DNA of 64,000 nt, taken from NCBI RefSeq assembly GCF_000332195.1, contig NZ_KB235919.1:87038-151037 (forward strand). Reading direction: 5' to 3'. Shown here piece after piece: positions 36,791-44,687 of this stretch; position 1 is the stretch's first letter, and the number at the start of each line of letters is the position of its first letter. Position numbers and translations under genes: made by a program. This DNA comes from Pleurocapsa sp. PCC 7319 (lineage in GTDB: Bacteria > Cyanobacteriota > Cyanobacteriia > Cyanobacteriales > Xenococcaceae). The notes under the pieces are model-generated. The model searched no databases. It was given only the letters and a program-made list of their open reading frames with translations, and was not told the DNA's origin.

Positions 36791-37241
36791 GCAACTAATA
36801 GCAGAATATAAATCAGGTAGAAGAAATTTTCCTCGATTAAACTTACTTAAGGCCGATCTACACAAAGCTCACTTGGCAGATATTAATCTCAGCCAGGCTT
36901 ATCTCTATCGAGCTATTTTGAAGAAAGCTCACCTGCAAAGGGCTTTTTTGAATCATGCCATCCTTAATCATGCCAATTTACACCAAGCGCAGCTATTTCG
37001 AGCCAGTTTGATCGCTGCCGATTTAGAAAATGCTGACTTAACCAGAGCAATTCTCAATCATGCCAATTTAAATGGAACTAATTTGCGGGGTGCCAATCTC
37101 AACCATGCTCATTTGGTATGGGCAAATTTACGCCATGCGAACCTAACCGATGCCAATCTCAACCATGCTGATTTAAGCGGTGCCAAATTCTGTCAGACAA
37201 TTATGCCGGACGGCACAGTGAGAAACGATCATTGCCATTAA
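36777..37241 (+). CDS. Pentapeptide-repeat protein
   Basis: 154 aa from ATG 36777 (or the next ATG 36780), with GGAAG 6 bases upstream; it overlaps the lon stop by 14 bases. After [18 protein letters not shown] come some 24 consecutive A(D/N/H)LXX-type pentapeptides (LHKAH LADIN LSQAY...), giving a right-handed quadrilateral helix. It ends FCQTIMPDGTVRNDHC, the cyanobacterial pentapeptide tail. Many such proteins are cytosolic or lumenal and their role is unknown. His is unusually frequent (HANL units). It is translationally coupled to lon. Confidence 0.88.
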   Translation: MMEIEQLIAEYKSGRRNFPRLNLLKADLHKAHLADINLSQAYLYRAILKKAHLQRAFLNHAILNHANLHQAQLFRASLIAADLENADLTRAILNHANLNGTNLRGANLNHAHLVWANLRHANLTDANLNHADLSGAKFCQTIMPDGTVRNDHCH

Positions 37242-37295
37242 GGAGAAGAAATTGCCAAATCTTTAACTAATCTAGTATTAGCAGGAGAAGAGAAA

Positions 37296-38849
37296 ATGAG
37301 TCGTTATGATTATGTAATTTTGGGTGCTGGGTTGGGTGGACTTTCTGCCGCTGCTTGTTTGACTCGCCAAGGATATCGAGTCGCTGTACTAGAACAGCAT
37401 TATTTACCAGGGGGATGTTGTCATACTTTTGATTATGGTGACTATAGCTTTTGTGCTGATGTCCACTATATCTATCAATGTGGTGCAGGACGAGCGGTAA
37501 ATCAATTTTTGAACTATCTTGATCGGGATGTTCCCTTTAATTCTCTAGATCCAGAATGTATTGACAGGATTATTACTCCAGAACTTGATTTTCGTATTCC
37601 TTTAGACTGGGAGAAATTTCGCGATCGCCTGCTGGCTACTTTTCCTGAAGAAACCCAGGCAATCAACCTCTATTGCGACGAAATTAAACAGTTACATCAA
37701 GAAATACGTCAGTTTACTAGCGAAGTACGCTGGTTCGATCTCAATTGGTCAGATTGGCTATCTTTGCCGAAATACTGGCACTTATTTACCAGACGTAACT
37801 GGACGTTACAAGATCTCTACGCCCATGCAGGACTGTCGCCCAAACTACAGGCATTATTGGCTGGACAAAGTGGAGATTATGGATTGCCTCCCTCAGAAAT
37901 TGCTCTAATTACCCATACGTCCTTGGTTTGGGATTATTCTGAAGGAGCTTATTATCCTCAGCATCATTTTAAACACTTAGTTGACACTATTGTTTCTGTG
38001 ATTACTGAAGGCGGAGGCGTAGTTAAATACTCTACTCCTGTTCAGCATATTGAAGTCGAGAATCATCGAGTTCAAAGTATTACTGCAGGAGAAAAATCTT
38101 ATCAAGCTGATCGTGCCTATATTAGCGATCTTGACCCTAAACTGACCGTAAAATTAATGCATGATTCATCGGCTTTAAGCAGACAAGAATATCGTCGTCT
38201 TACGGACTATGAATATTCGGCTAGTGCTTTTAACATTTATCTTGGTTTAGATTCACGGTTTGAACCTCAATCCTACGGTATTGGGAATTGGAATATCTGG
38301 TACTATCCCAATAGCGATCTCAACCAAGCTTATCAACAGCAGTTGGAAGGTAATTTAGAACATCCTTGGATATTTTTATCCTGTCCCACCTTAAAATCTA
38401 CTGAGCCTGGTATGGCACCAACAGGTCATCATGTTTTAGAAATTACCACAGTATGTCCTTACGAGCCTTTTAGAAAACTCCATCTATCGGATACTAAAGC
38501 CTACAAAATACAAAAACGTGCTGTATATCAGCGGATAATGGCTAGCGTTCACGATTTAATTCCTGATATCAATAAATATATTCGGATGAAAATCTTTGGT
38601 ACGCCCACCACTAGCGAATATTATCTCGGACAGCCGGAAGGAAATATGTATGGTGCGAAACTAATTCCTCGACAAATTGGCTTGAATCGTTTGGGTTATA
38701 AAACCGAATTATCCAATCTATTTCTAGTCGGTGCAACTGCTGGCTATCCTAGCGTTCCGGGAGTAATTAGTAACGGTATGGACGTGGTGGAAATGTTAAC
38801 AGGGGAATCAATTCGGCAGCAGAAGCCTGAGTTAGTAATGAGCCGTTAA
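37296..38849 (+). CDS. FAD-dependent oxidoreductase of the phytoene desaturase/carotenoid isomerase superfamily
   Basis: A 517-aa protein with an N-terminal dinucleotide-binding fold (GAGLGGLSAA, residues 10-19, acidic E33) and the C-terminal FAD motif LFLVGATAGYPSVPGVISNGMDVVEML. The family covers CrtI, CrtH, CrtO and retinol saturase-like enzymes, acting on polyenes or fatty chains at membranes. GGCCHTFDYGDYSFCADVHYIYQCG is closer to the CrtH/retinol-saturase branch than to CrtI. No other carotenoid gene is near, so the substrate is open. It lies 54 bases after the pentapeptide gene and probably belongs to the same transcript. Confidence 0.82.
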   Translation: MSRYDYVILGAGLGGLSAAACLTRQGYRVAVLEQHYLPGGCCHTFDYGDYSFCADVHYIYQCGAGRAVNQFLNYLDRDVPFNSLDPECIDRIITPELDFRIPLDWEKFRDRLLATFPEETQAINLYCDEIKQLHQEIRQFTSEVRWFDLNWSDWLSLPKYWHLFTRRNWTLQDLYAHAGLSPKLQALLAGQSGDYGLPPSEIALITHTSLVWDYSEGAYYPQHHFKHLVDTIVSVITEGGGVVKYSTPVQHIEVENHRVQSITAGEKSYQADRAYISDLDPKLTVKLMHDSSALSRQEYRRLTDYEYSASAFNIYLGLDSRFEPQSYGIGNWNIWYYPNSDLNQAYQQQLEGNLEHPWIFLSCPTLKSTEPGMAPTGHHVLEITTVCPYEPFRKLHLSDTKAYKIQKRAVYQRIMASVHDLIPDINKYIRMKIFGTPTTSEYYLGQPEGNMYGAKLIPRQIGLNRLGYKTELSNLFLVGATAGYPSVPGVISNGMDVVEMLTGESIRQQKPELVMSR

Positions 38850-38935
38850 TAGTTGAACGTCTTAATTATTCTCAACCCTAACTTCTGAATAATTTCCAAG
38901 GTAAATTTCAATACTGGCTGATAGGAGACTAAGGT

Positions 38936-39460
38936 ATGTTTGACAAAATTTTAGTAGCGTTAAGTGATTCTTCGGATGGGTCGACCGTTTTTGATTATGC
39001 TTTGTCTATTGCCAAACCAAAAATAAGTCAGATGTTACTACTACATTTTATTGACTGGCAAGTTGTCAAATCATTCCCTTTAGCCGATCTAGAATTTTTT
39101 TACGGCATGGATTTACCAGACGATTGTGGTAACTGGAGTCATAAATATCTAGAACAAAAAGTCGCAGAAAATGGAACATGGTTAAAATCGTACGCTGAAA
39201 AAGCCCATCAACATGACATTTCCTGCCAGTATGAATGCCAGATAGGGAGTTGTAATTCAGGAATAGGCGATCGCGCCAAAGAATGGGAAGCAGATTTAAT
39301 TGTTATTGGTCGTCGAGGTCATGAAAATATATCAGAGATCCTTTTGGGTAGTGTTAGTAATTATGTGGTTCATCATGCACCCTGCTCAGTTTTGGTCGTT
39401 CAGGGGTCGAAAACTACAGAAGTAGATGAATTGGATGGTGCAGTTTTAATTAATAGTTAG
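38936..39460 (+). CDS. Universal stress protein, twin copy 1
   Basis: A 174-aa UspA-family protein. The ATP motif is GRRGHENISEILLGSVSNYV (about residues 121-140). Its middle (LLLHFIDWQVVKS) matches the next gene. It follows the oxidoreductase by 86 bases and is separated from its twin by a palindromic repeat element. Confidence 0.92.
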   Translation: MFDKILVALSDSSDGSTVFDYALSIAKPKISQMLLLHFIDWQVVKSFPLADLEFFYGMDLPDDCGNWSHKYLEQKVAENGTWLKSYAEKAHQHDISCQYECQIGSCNSGIGDRAKEWEADLIVIGRRGHENISEILLGSVSNYVVHHAPCSVLVVQGSKTTEVDELDGAVLINS

Positions 39461-39467
39461 TTGCTTG

Positions 39468-39578
39468 TATAGCGTTTCTCAAATAAGTGAGGTACAAATA
39501 TAAACTTAGTCCAAAACCTTAAAACCCCTATTCCCTGACTCCACCAAGGTGTATCTCATTAATACGAGAAACGCTATA
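39468..39578. mobile_element. 111-bp MITE-like inverted repeat between the twin stress genes
   Basis: TATAGCGTTTCTC (39468-39480) is perfectly inverted at 39566-39578. Matching continues imperfectly inward (AAGTGAGGTAC against GTATCTCATT). The ends start and finish with TA, as expected for elements moved by IS630/Tc1-type transposases such as the Nezha MITE of Anabaena. The loop holds a TTCCCTG tract. No coding potential. Confidence 0.65.
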
Positions 39579-39639
39579 GTGTCTTTTCAATTATCACTTC
39601 ATAAATCCTGACTCCTGACTTCATAAAGAGGAAATTAAG

Positions 39640-40158
39640 ATGTATAAAAAGATTTTAGTAGCTTTAGATCGCTCACCAGAAGCAGCACTGATTTTCGATT
39701 TTGCTTTATCCTTAGCACAAGCCAAAACTAGTGAATTATTACTATTACATTTTATTGACTGGCAGATGCAGGATGCATCTCCTTGGATTGGGGTGGCGAC
39801 TTTATATGATGTTGATGTTTCAGGCAAACACCATGATTGGAGTCGCCGACACTTACAGAAAGAAATTGAGCATTCTCAAAGTTGGCTAGAATCTCTGGCA
39901 ATAAAAGCCAATCAACATGACATTCCCTGTAATTATGAATGTCGGGTGGCTAATTGCAATTTGGGCATAGGCGATCGCGCTAAAGAATGGGGAGCAGATT
40001 TAATTGTTATTGGTCGTCGAGGTCACAAAAATATATCGGAGATACTTTTAGGTAGTGTTAGTAATTATGTAATTCATCATGCACCCTGCTCCGTTTTAGT
40101 TATTCAAGGTAATAAAACTGCGGAAACTGATGAGTTGGCGAATGCGCTCGAAGTTTAA
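39640..40158 (+). CDS. Universal stress protein, twin copy 2
   Basis: A 172-aa paralog of the gene at 38936, well over half identical, with the strongest match in LLLHFIDWQ and the C-terminal ATP motif GRRGHKNISEILLGSVSNYV. A GAGGAAA at 39627-39633 precedes the ATG. The pair arose by tandem duplication, and a MITE now separates the copies. They may form heterodimers. Confidence 0.92.
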   Translation: MYKKILVALDRSPEAALIFDFALSLAQAKTSELLLLHFIDWQMQDASPWIGVATLYDVDVSGKHHDWSRRHLQKEIEHSQSWLESLAIKANQHDIPCNYECRVANCNLGIGDRAKEWGADLIVIGRRGHKNISEILLGSVSNYVIHHAPCSVLVIQGNKTAETDELANALEV

Positions 40159-40216
40159 GTGACTAACTTCAGCAACAGAAGTTAAGTGAAATAACTATAG
40201 TGATGGAGATTTGAGA

Positions 40217-40681
40217 ATGACCAACATAAATTCCCTAAACTATCGGGAGCAGATTATTACTCTGTGGATGGTGTTTCTCTTCGGAACAATATTTCATACC
40301 CAATTAGCTTTGATGCCTTTATTTCACGATATAGATGTGGCAATTATGGGACACCATCACCAAGAAGCAGCAACTATGGTGGAAATTGCACCAATTTTGT
40401 GGGGAATGTTGCTATTTTTTGTTTTACCTATGTTAGCTATTGTGGCTACCGCTTTCTGCGAGTTTAAACGCTTTCGAGTATTCCATTTTGGTTTAACCCT
40501 AGTTTACACAGTTTTAAATTTCGCTCATGCGATCGCCGATTTGTTAGTCGATCCGATAGCTTGGTATCAAATTGTTTTAATGGTGTTACTATTTTTGGTT
40601 GGCATCTTACTAAATATTGTTGCCTATCAATGGATGCAAATAGGTTCTCGTCGAGGAAAGACAATAGCATTAGTGAAATAA
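40217..40681 (+). CDS. Four-span membrane protein, unknown
   Basis: 154 aa from ATG 40217; GGAG at 40205-40208 is 8 bases away, better placed than for the TTG at 40211. Four hydrophobic segments (about residues 12-30, 55-75, 85-105, 112-135 from the ATG). A short MGHHHQEAATM stretch between TM1 and TM2 could bind metal or haem. Family not recognised. It follows the twin stress genes in the same direction, with a 58-base gap. Confidence 0.7.
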   Translation: MTNINSLNYREQIITLWMVFLFGTIFHTQLALMPLFHDIDVAIMGHHHQEAATMVEIAPILWGMLLFFVLPMLAIVATAFCEFKRFRVFHFGLTLVYTVLNFAHAIADLLVDPIAWYQIVLMVLLFLVGILLNIVAYQWMQIGSRRGKTIALVK

Positions 40682-40727
40682 TGACGGAGTTATTTTCTGT
40701 GTTTAAAGGCTGAGACTAAACTCATAT

Positions 40728-41834
40728 TTATAGATTTGAATCTACTGAGCCAAGATTAGGGCAACTAGAATTGTTCAAAGAATTCATATCTTGATATTCA
40801 ATAGAAGAAGTTTCAATATAACTAAAAAATCTTTGATTTTTTCGCTGGTCAATTAAATCATTATTCACAATAGTTAAATTATCTAGTGGATATAATTTGA
40901 CTATGGGAAGACTATCTAATTGTTCGGTACACATAGCTAATTTATTGTTGCGAACAGTTATAGTTTCATAGCGTAAAGGATATTTTTTATTCCAGTTAAT
41001 AAATAATAACGGTATCCACTCAGGTCCCGGAGGTTTATTATCTGTAAAATACAACTCGTTATCTTCAAAAACTGATTTCATTGAAGAACCGGGTGGTTTC
41101 ATTTGCGAAAATCCAACAGCAGCCATTCTTGTATCCCAAACCTTATTTTTGACAACTACTGCTGTACTTCTGATGCTGATGCCTTGACCATCAAAAACAT
41201 TATATACAGTGTTATTGGCAATATAAGCATCTTGTGCTTTGACATACATTCCATGCATTGGGGCGGCTTCTACTGGGGTTGGTGTTTTTCCCGTATCATG
41301 AATCAGATTATCGGTTATTTTCAAGCCTGGAACTGGCATATCATGAGTAGTTTCAGTTGTAGCACAGCTAGAACAACCATCCGAGACAATACCATTTCCA
41401 TACACATCATAAATATGATTGTTATCAATGGTAATGTTAGCTGTATTTGCTCCCTCTATTTTAATTCCTGCTGTAAAGTTAGGGCTATAAATTCCAGAAA
41501 TAGTAGAATTTTTAATTGTAATATTCGTACTATTATCAATATCAATACCATCTAGATTATAGTCAGCATGAGCCTGGTAAATTCCCTCAATTGTCACATT
41601 CTCAAGATGAACGTTATGAGAATTTTCAATAACGATGCCATCACTACCTTTAATATTTTTGAAAGTACTGTTTTTAATTACAACATTTTTCATTCCCTGA
41701 ATATATAGTGCTTTGTCTCGATCTAAACCATCATAAACAGTGTATTTAACTTGGTTATTTTGATATGCCAAACAGAAAGATATTACTGCTAATAGTAATA
41801 GAATTAGCCACTTCAGTTTTTTGTTTAGTTTCAC
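40728..41834 (-). CDS. Exported right-handed beta-helix protein
   Basis: A 368-aa protein with an N-terminal hydrophobic anchor or signal (WLILLLLAVISFCLAY, about 9-24). Repeated coils follow of the type VIKNSTFKNIKGSDGIVIEN and ITIKNSTISGIYS, forming a parallel beta-helix (about 40-330) as in pectate lyases and C5-epimerases. Paired Cys occur in SDGCSSCATTE (about 153-157). No AlgG-type DPHD catalytic motif is visible, so the enzyme type is open. It lies downstream of an AlgD-like gene, so uronate polymer modification is a reasonable guess. Confidence 0.75.
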   Translation of the reverse strand: MKLNKKLKWLILLLLAVISFCLAYQNNQVKYTVYDGLDRDKALYIQGMKNVVIKNSTFKNIKGSDGIVIENSHNVHLENVTIEGIYQAHADYNLDGIDIDNSTNITIKNSTISGIYSPNFTAGIKIEGANTANITIDNNHIYDVYGNGIVSDGCSSCATTETTHDMPVPGLKITDNLIHDTGKTPTPVEAAPMHGMYVKAQDAYIANNTVYNVFDGQGISIRSTAVVVKNKVWDTRMAAVGFSQMKPPGSSMKSVFEDNELYFTDNKPPGPEWIPLLFINWNKKYPLRYETITVRNNKLAMCTEQLDSLPIVKLYPLDNLTIVNNDLIDQRKNQRFFSYIETSSIEYQDMNSLNNSSCPNLGSVDSNL

Positions 41835-41939
41835 ATTATCTAATGATATCTTTTTAGATCTAAATATTTTTATTTGTTTCTTGAACTAGAGTTTTAAAAA
41901 CAAAAATTGATTAAATCTTATATAAATTTTGATATTGTT

Positions 41940-43241
41940 TTACCAAGCTAAACCTTCATACTCCCTATTTTTTGGAGGATCGCTAAAAACTCCCACTAAA
42001 TCTAAAATTTTAATCTTAGGAGATGCTTGCTCAAGTGCTTGAAAAACTTTGGGAGTGTTGTGAGTAGCAACAGCTAACTCTGTATCTGTAAAAGCTTCTT
42101 CAAAACTACCAACCAATAAGTTTTGGAAATGAGGTATATTTTGTTGAATATAGTTTAAATTAGTACCTATTAAATTAGCCTTGTAAACTGCGGGATCATA
42201 AATTTTGATCTGACATCCCTCTCCCAATAAACGTTTAATCAAGTAAACTGAGGGGCTTTCTCTCAGATCATCAGTATTGGGCTTAAAGGCTAAACCTAAA
42301 ATGGCAATATTTCTAACTTTGGTCTTTAAAATTTTCTCTACAGCCAGATTTATTTGTAGATTATTGGTAGCTGGAACTGCATTTATTAGCGGAGCAAAAA
42401 CATTCTTACTGCGAGCATAATAAAGTAATGCGCCTAAATCTTTGGGTAAACAAGATCCTCCGTAAGCAAACCCTGGGCGCATATAGACAGATGAAATATT
42501 TAACTTGTCATCTTGCACGATTACATTCATTACTTCTCGTCCATCGATACCAAAAGCTTTGGAAACCCTACCTATTTCATTAGCAAAGCTTACTTTAGTT
42601 GCGTGCCAAGTATTAGCAACATATTTAATCATTTCGGCTACGGCGGGCTCAACCACTACAATTGGTGCTTTAACTTTTTGATATAGCTGGCGTAAGGCTT
42701 GTTCTGCAACTTTAGATTCAGTTCCAATAATAGTGTAGGGAGGATAATCAAAATCCTTGATTGCCGTACCTTCTCTTAAAAACTCTGGATTAAAAGCTGT
42801 ACTAATCAAATCCTTTTTGGTCACTTCTTGCATTAGACTGTGACAATGTTCGAGAGTTCCTGGCGGTACAGTACTTCGTAACATAACCACATGAGATGTT
42901 CCTTTTTTCTCTACTGCGATCGCAATTTCTTTACAAACATCCAATACATAACTCAAATCTGGTTGCCCCTGTTCTATAGGCGGAGTTCCAACGCTGATCA
43001 GGGATATTTCTGTCTCCATTACGGCAACTTCAGAGTCAACAGATGCTTTAATCTGACCAGATTGAACACCTTTTTTGAGTAAATCTTCTAAACCTGGTTC
43101 GATAATTGGCGATTCACCTTGGTTGATTAGGTCAACTTTATTTTTATTGACATCTACTCCGATTACATGATGACCATCTTTGGCAAAGCAAGCTGCTGTT
43201 ACCATCCCTACATAGCCAAGACCAAAAATACTGATTTTCAT
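41940..43241 (-). CDS. Nucleotide-sugar dehydrogenase, GDP-mannose 6-dehydrogenase (AlgD) like
   Basis: A 433-aa NAD-dependent enzyme: GLGYVG at residues 7-12, VAEMIKYVANTWHA (K206, N210) and catalytic C264 in YMRPGFAYGGSCLPKD. The order of motifs, VIVQDDKLN before YMRPGFA, and the ending EYEGLAW are closest to AlgD, which oxidises GDP-mannose to GDP-mannuronate; UDP-glucose dehydrogenases differ there. That would feed a uronic-acid exopolysaccharide. It lies between GT4 and the beta-helix gene on the same strand. Substrate is inferred, not shown. Confidence 0.82.
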   Translation of the reverse strand: MKISIFGLGYVGMVTAACFAKDGHHVIGVDVNKNKVDLINQGESPIIEPGLEDLLKKGVQSGQIKASVDSEVAVMETEISLISVGTPPIEQGQPDLSYVLDVCKEIAIAVEKKGTSHVVMLRSTVPPGTLEHCHSLMQEVTKKDLISTAFNPEFLREGTAIKDFDYPPYTIIGTESKVAEQALRQLYQKVKAPIVVVEPAVAEMIKYVANTWHATKVSFANEIGRVSKAFGIDGREVMNVIVQDDKLNISSVYMRPGFAYGGSCLPKDLGALLYYARSKNVFAPLINAVPATNNLQINLAVEKILKTKVRNIAILGLAFKPNTDDLRESPSVYLIKRLLGEGCQIKIYDPAVYKANLIGTNLNYIQQNIPHFQNLLVGSFEEAFTDTELAVATHNTPKVFQALEQASPKIKILDLVGVFSDPPKNREYEGLAW

Positions 43242-43310
43242 CGCAATTTTTTCCGGTAAATTAGTTTGTGAACTGCCAACGCCAAATATGATTTAAATTT
43301 TGAACAATAT

Positions 43311-43356
43311 AATATATAGCTTCAAAAATATGTTTGTATCTATGAAGCTATATATT
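43311..43356 (-). terminator. Hairpin between GT4 and the AlgD-like gene
   Basis: A perfect 14-bp inverted repeat, AATATATAGCTTCA (43311-43324) and TGAAGCTATATATT (43343-43356), begins at the GT4 stop codon. No clean U-run follows on the minus strand (ATATTGTTC), so it may be an attenuator or mRNA-stabilising hairpin and not a full stop. Confidence 0.5.
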
Positions 43357-44594
43357 TAAATAATGATCTTGATCTGATCGTTAGAATTTTTACTAGCTAT
43401 TTTGGACTGGTCTTCATTTCCATAGGCCTTCAAGAGAATAGGAATTTGATAACGCCACTCTAATTTCTCTTTCATTCGCTGAATTCCGATGGCTCCCATC
43501 TTTTCTCTTTGTTCGGGGTCTGCTAAAAGTTCTAAAATTTTGCTCGCAAAATCAATAGAATCATTACCTTTGGCATAGACTGAAGCCCCCTCTGCTGAAT
43601 GTCTTCCTTCTACAAGGTCAAATTGAACGATGGGTTTTCCCATCGCCATATACTCCATAATCTTGTTCATAGTAGATTTGTCGTTATAGGGCATTTTTTT
43701 GTCAGGATTGACACAAACATCGCAACTTGAAAGTCGCGCTAATAGTTCTTCATCAGAAATACGTCCTGTAAATTCTACAAATTCTTTAATTTCAAGCTGT
43801 TCAGCCAAACTTTGTAATTCCTCAAACATCGGCCCACTACCAATCAACATGAAGTGAATGTCTTGGCGATTTTGGTCGTAGATGATGTAGCGTATCGATT
43901 CGAGAAGATAGTCTATGCCTTCTGGTTCGCCCATAACACCTAAATAAGCTACTAGATATTCCTTTTTACGCTTATAAGATTGATCTATTTGTACGGGTTT
44001 AAAACGAGATAAGTCTGGTCCACTGCGAACTACATAGACATCCTCTGGTTTTTTACGACCACGGGTTAGGGCTATATTCCGATAAGATTCGTTGGTAGAA
44101 ATAACTGTGTCGGCAAGGGCAAAAGTTAAACGTTCGACTAAACGCAGCCCATAATAGAATATATCTCTGCGATCATATTTTGCCTCATACATCTCAGGAT
44201 TAATATCATGGTGATCGAAAATAACTTTGACACCTTTGATTAATTTGAACCATCCTGCAGTTATGAATAGTAGATCGGGAGGATTACAAATATGAATAAT
44301 ATCAAAACCACGTTTCCACCATACGCGATGAGCTAGATAAAATTCCCAAAATATAGCTACTGCGTATTCTGTTAGATATCCAACTACCGAACTAATATCT
44401 GGCGGCATGGGATGACGAAATATATGAATATCATCAATTACTTCATACCTTTTTTCATAACCTTTTCCTTTGGGGCAAATAATTGAAACTTCGTATCCCG
44501 CTGCTATCAAAGTTGTTGCTTCCATCCAGACACGGCGATCAAAAGGAGAAGGAAGATTTTCTACTATGATAAGGACTTTAGTTGGATTACCCAT
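43356..44594 (-). CDS. Glycosyltransferase family 4
   Basis: 412 aa from ATG 44594 (TTG 44600 possible). GT-B fold: N-terminal acceptor domain with SPFDRRVWMEA and a C-terminal GT4 domain (about 195-390, numbered from the TTG) with MLIGSGP, VCVNPDKKMPYNDKSTMNKIMEYMAMGKPIV and VEGRHSAEG, in place of the usual E-x7-E block. It resembles WbuB/fucosaminyl-type transferases. It would add a sugar to the lipid-linked repeat unit at the cytoplasmic membrane. Confidence 0.88.
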   Translation of the reverse strand: MGNPTKVLIIVENLPSPFDRRVWMEATTLIAAGYEVSIICPKGKGYEKRYEVIDDIHIFRHPMPPDISSVVGYLTEYAVAIFWEFYLAHRVWWKRGFDIIHICNPPDLLFITAGWFKLIKGVKVIFDHHDINPEMYEAKYDRRDIFYYGLRLVERLTFALADTVISTNESYRNIALTRGRKKPEDVYVVRSGPDLSRFKPVQIDQSYKRKKEYLVAYLGVMGEPEGIDYLLESIRYIIYDQNRQDIHFMLIGSGPMFEELQSLAEQLEIKEFVEFTGRISDEELLARLSSCDVCVNPDKKMPYNDKSTMNKIMEYMAMGKPIVQFDLVEGRHSAEGASVYAKGNDSIDFASKILELLADPEQREKMGAIGIQRMKEKLEWRYQIPILLKAYGNEDQSKIASKNSNDQIKIII

Positions 44595-44687
44595 GATCAA
44601 ACTTACTCATGAATTTCAGATGTATCTCTCCAATTTTGATGTATCTTGAAAATCGAAAATCAAGTTAATTTACTGTTTACCTAAAGC

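Noticed and set aside
40728-41834. Calling the beta-helix protein a mannuronan C5-epimerase
   Set aside because: The fold and context fit, but the AlgG/AlgE catalytic DPHD motif was not found, so only the fold is claimed.
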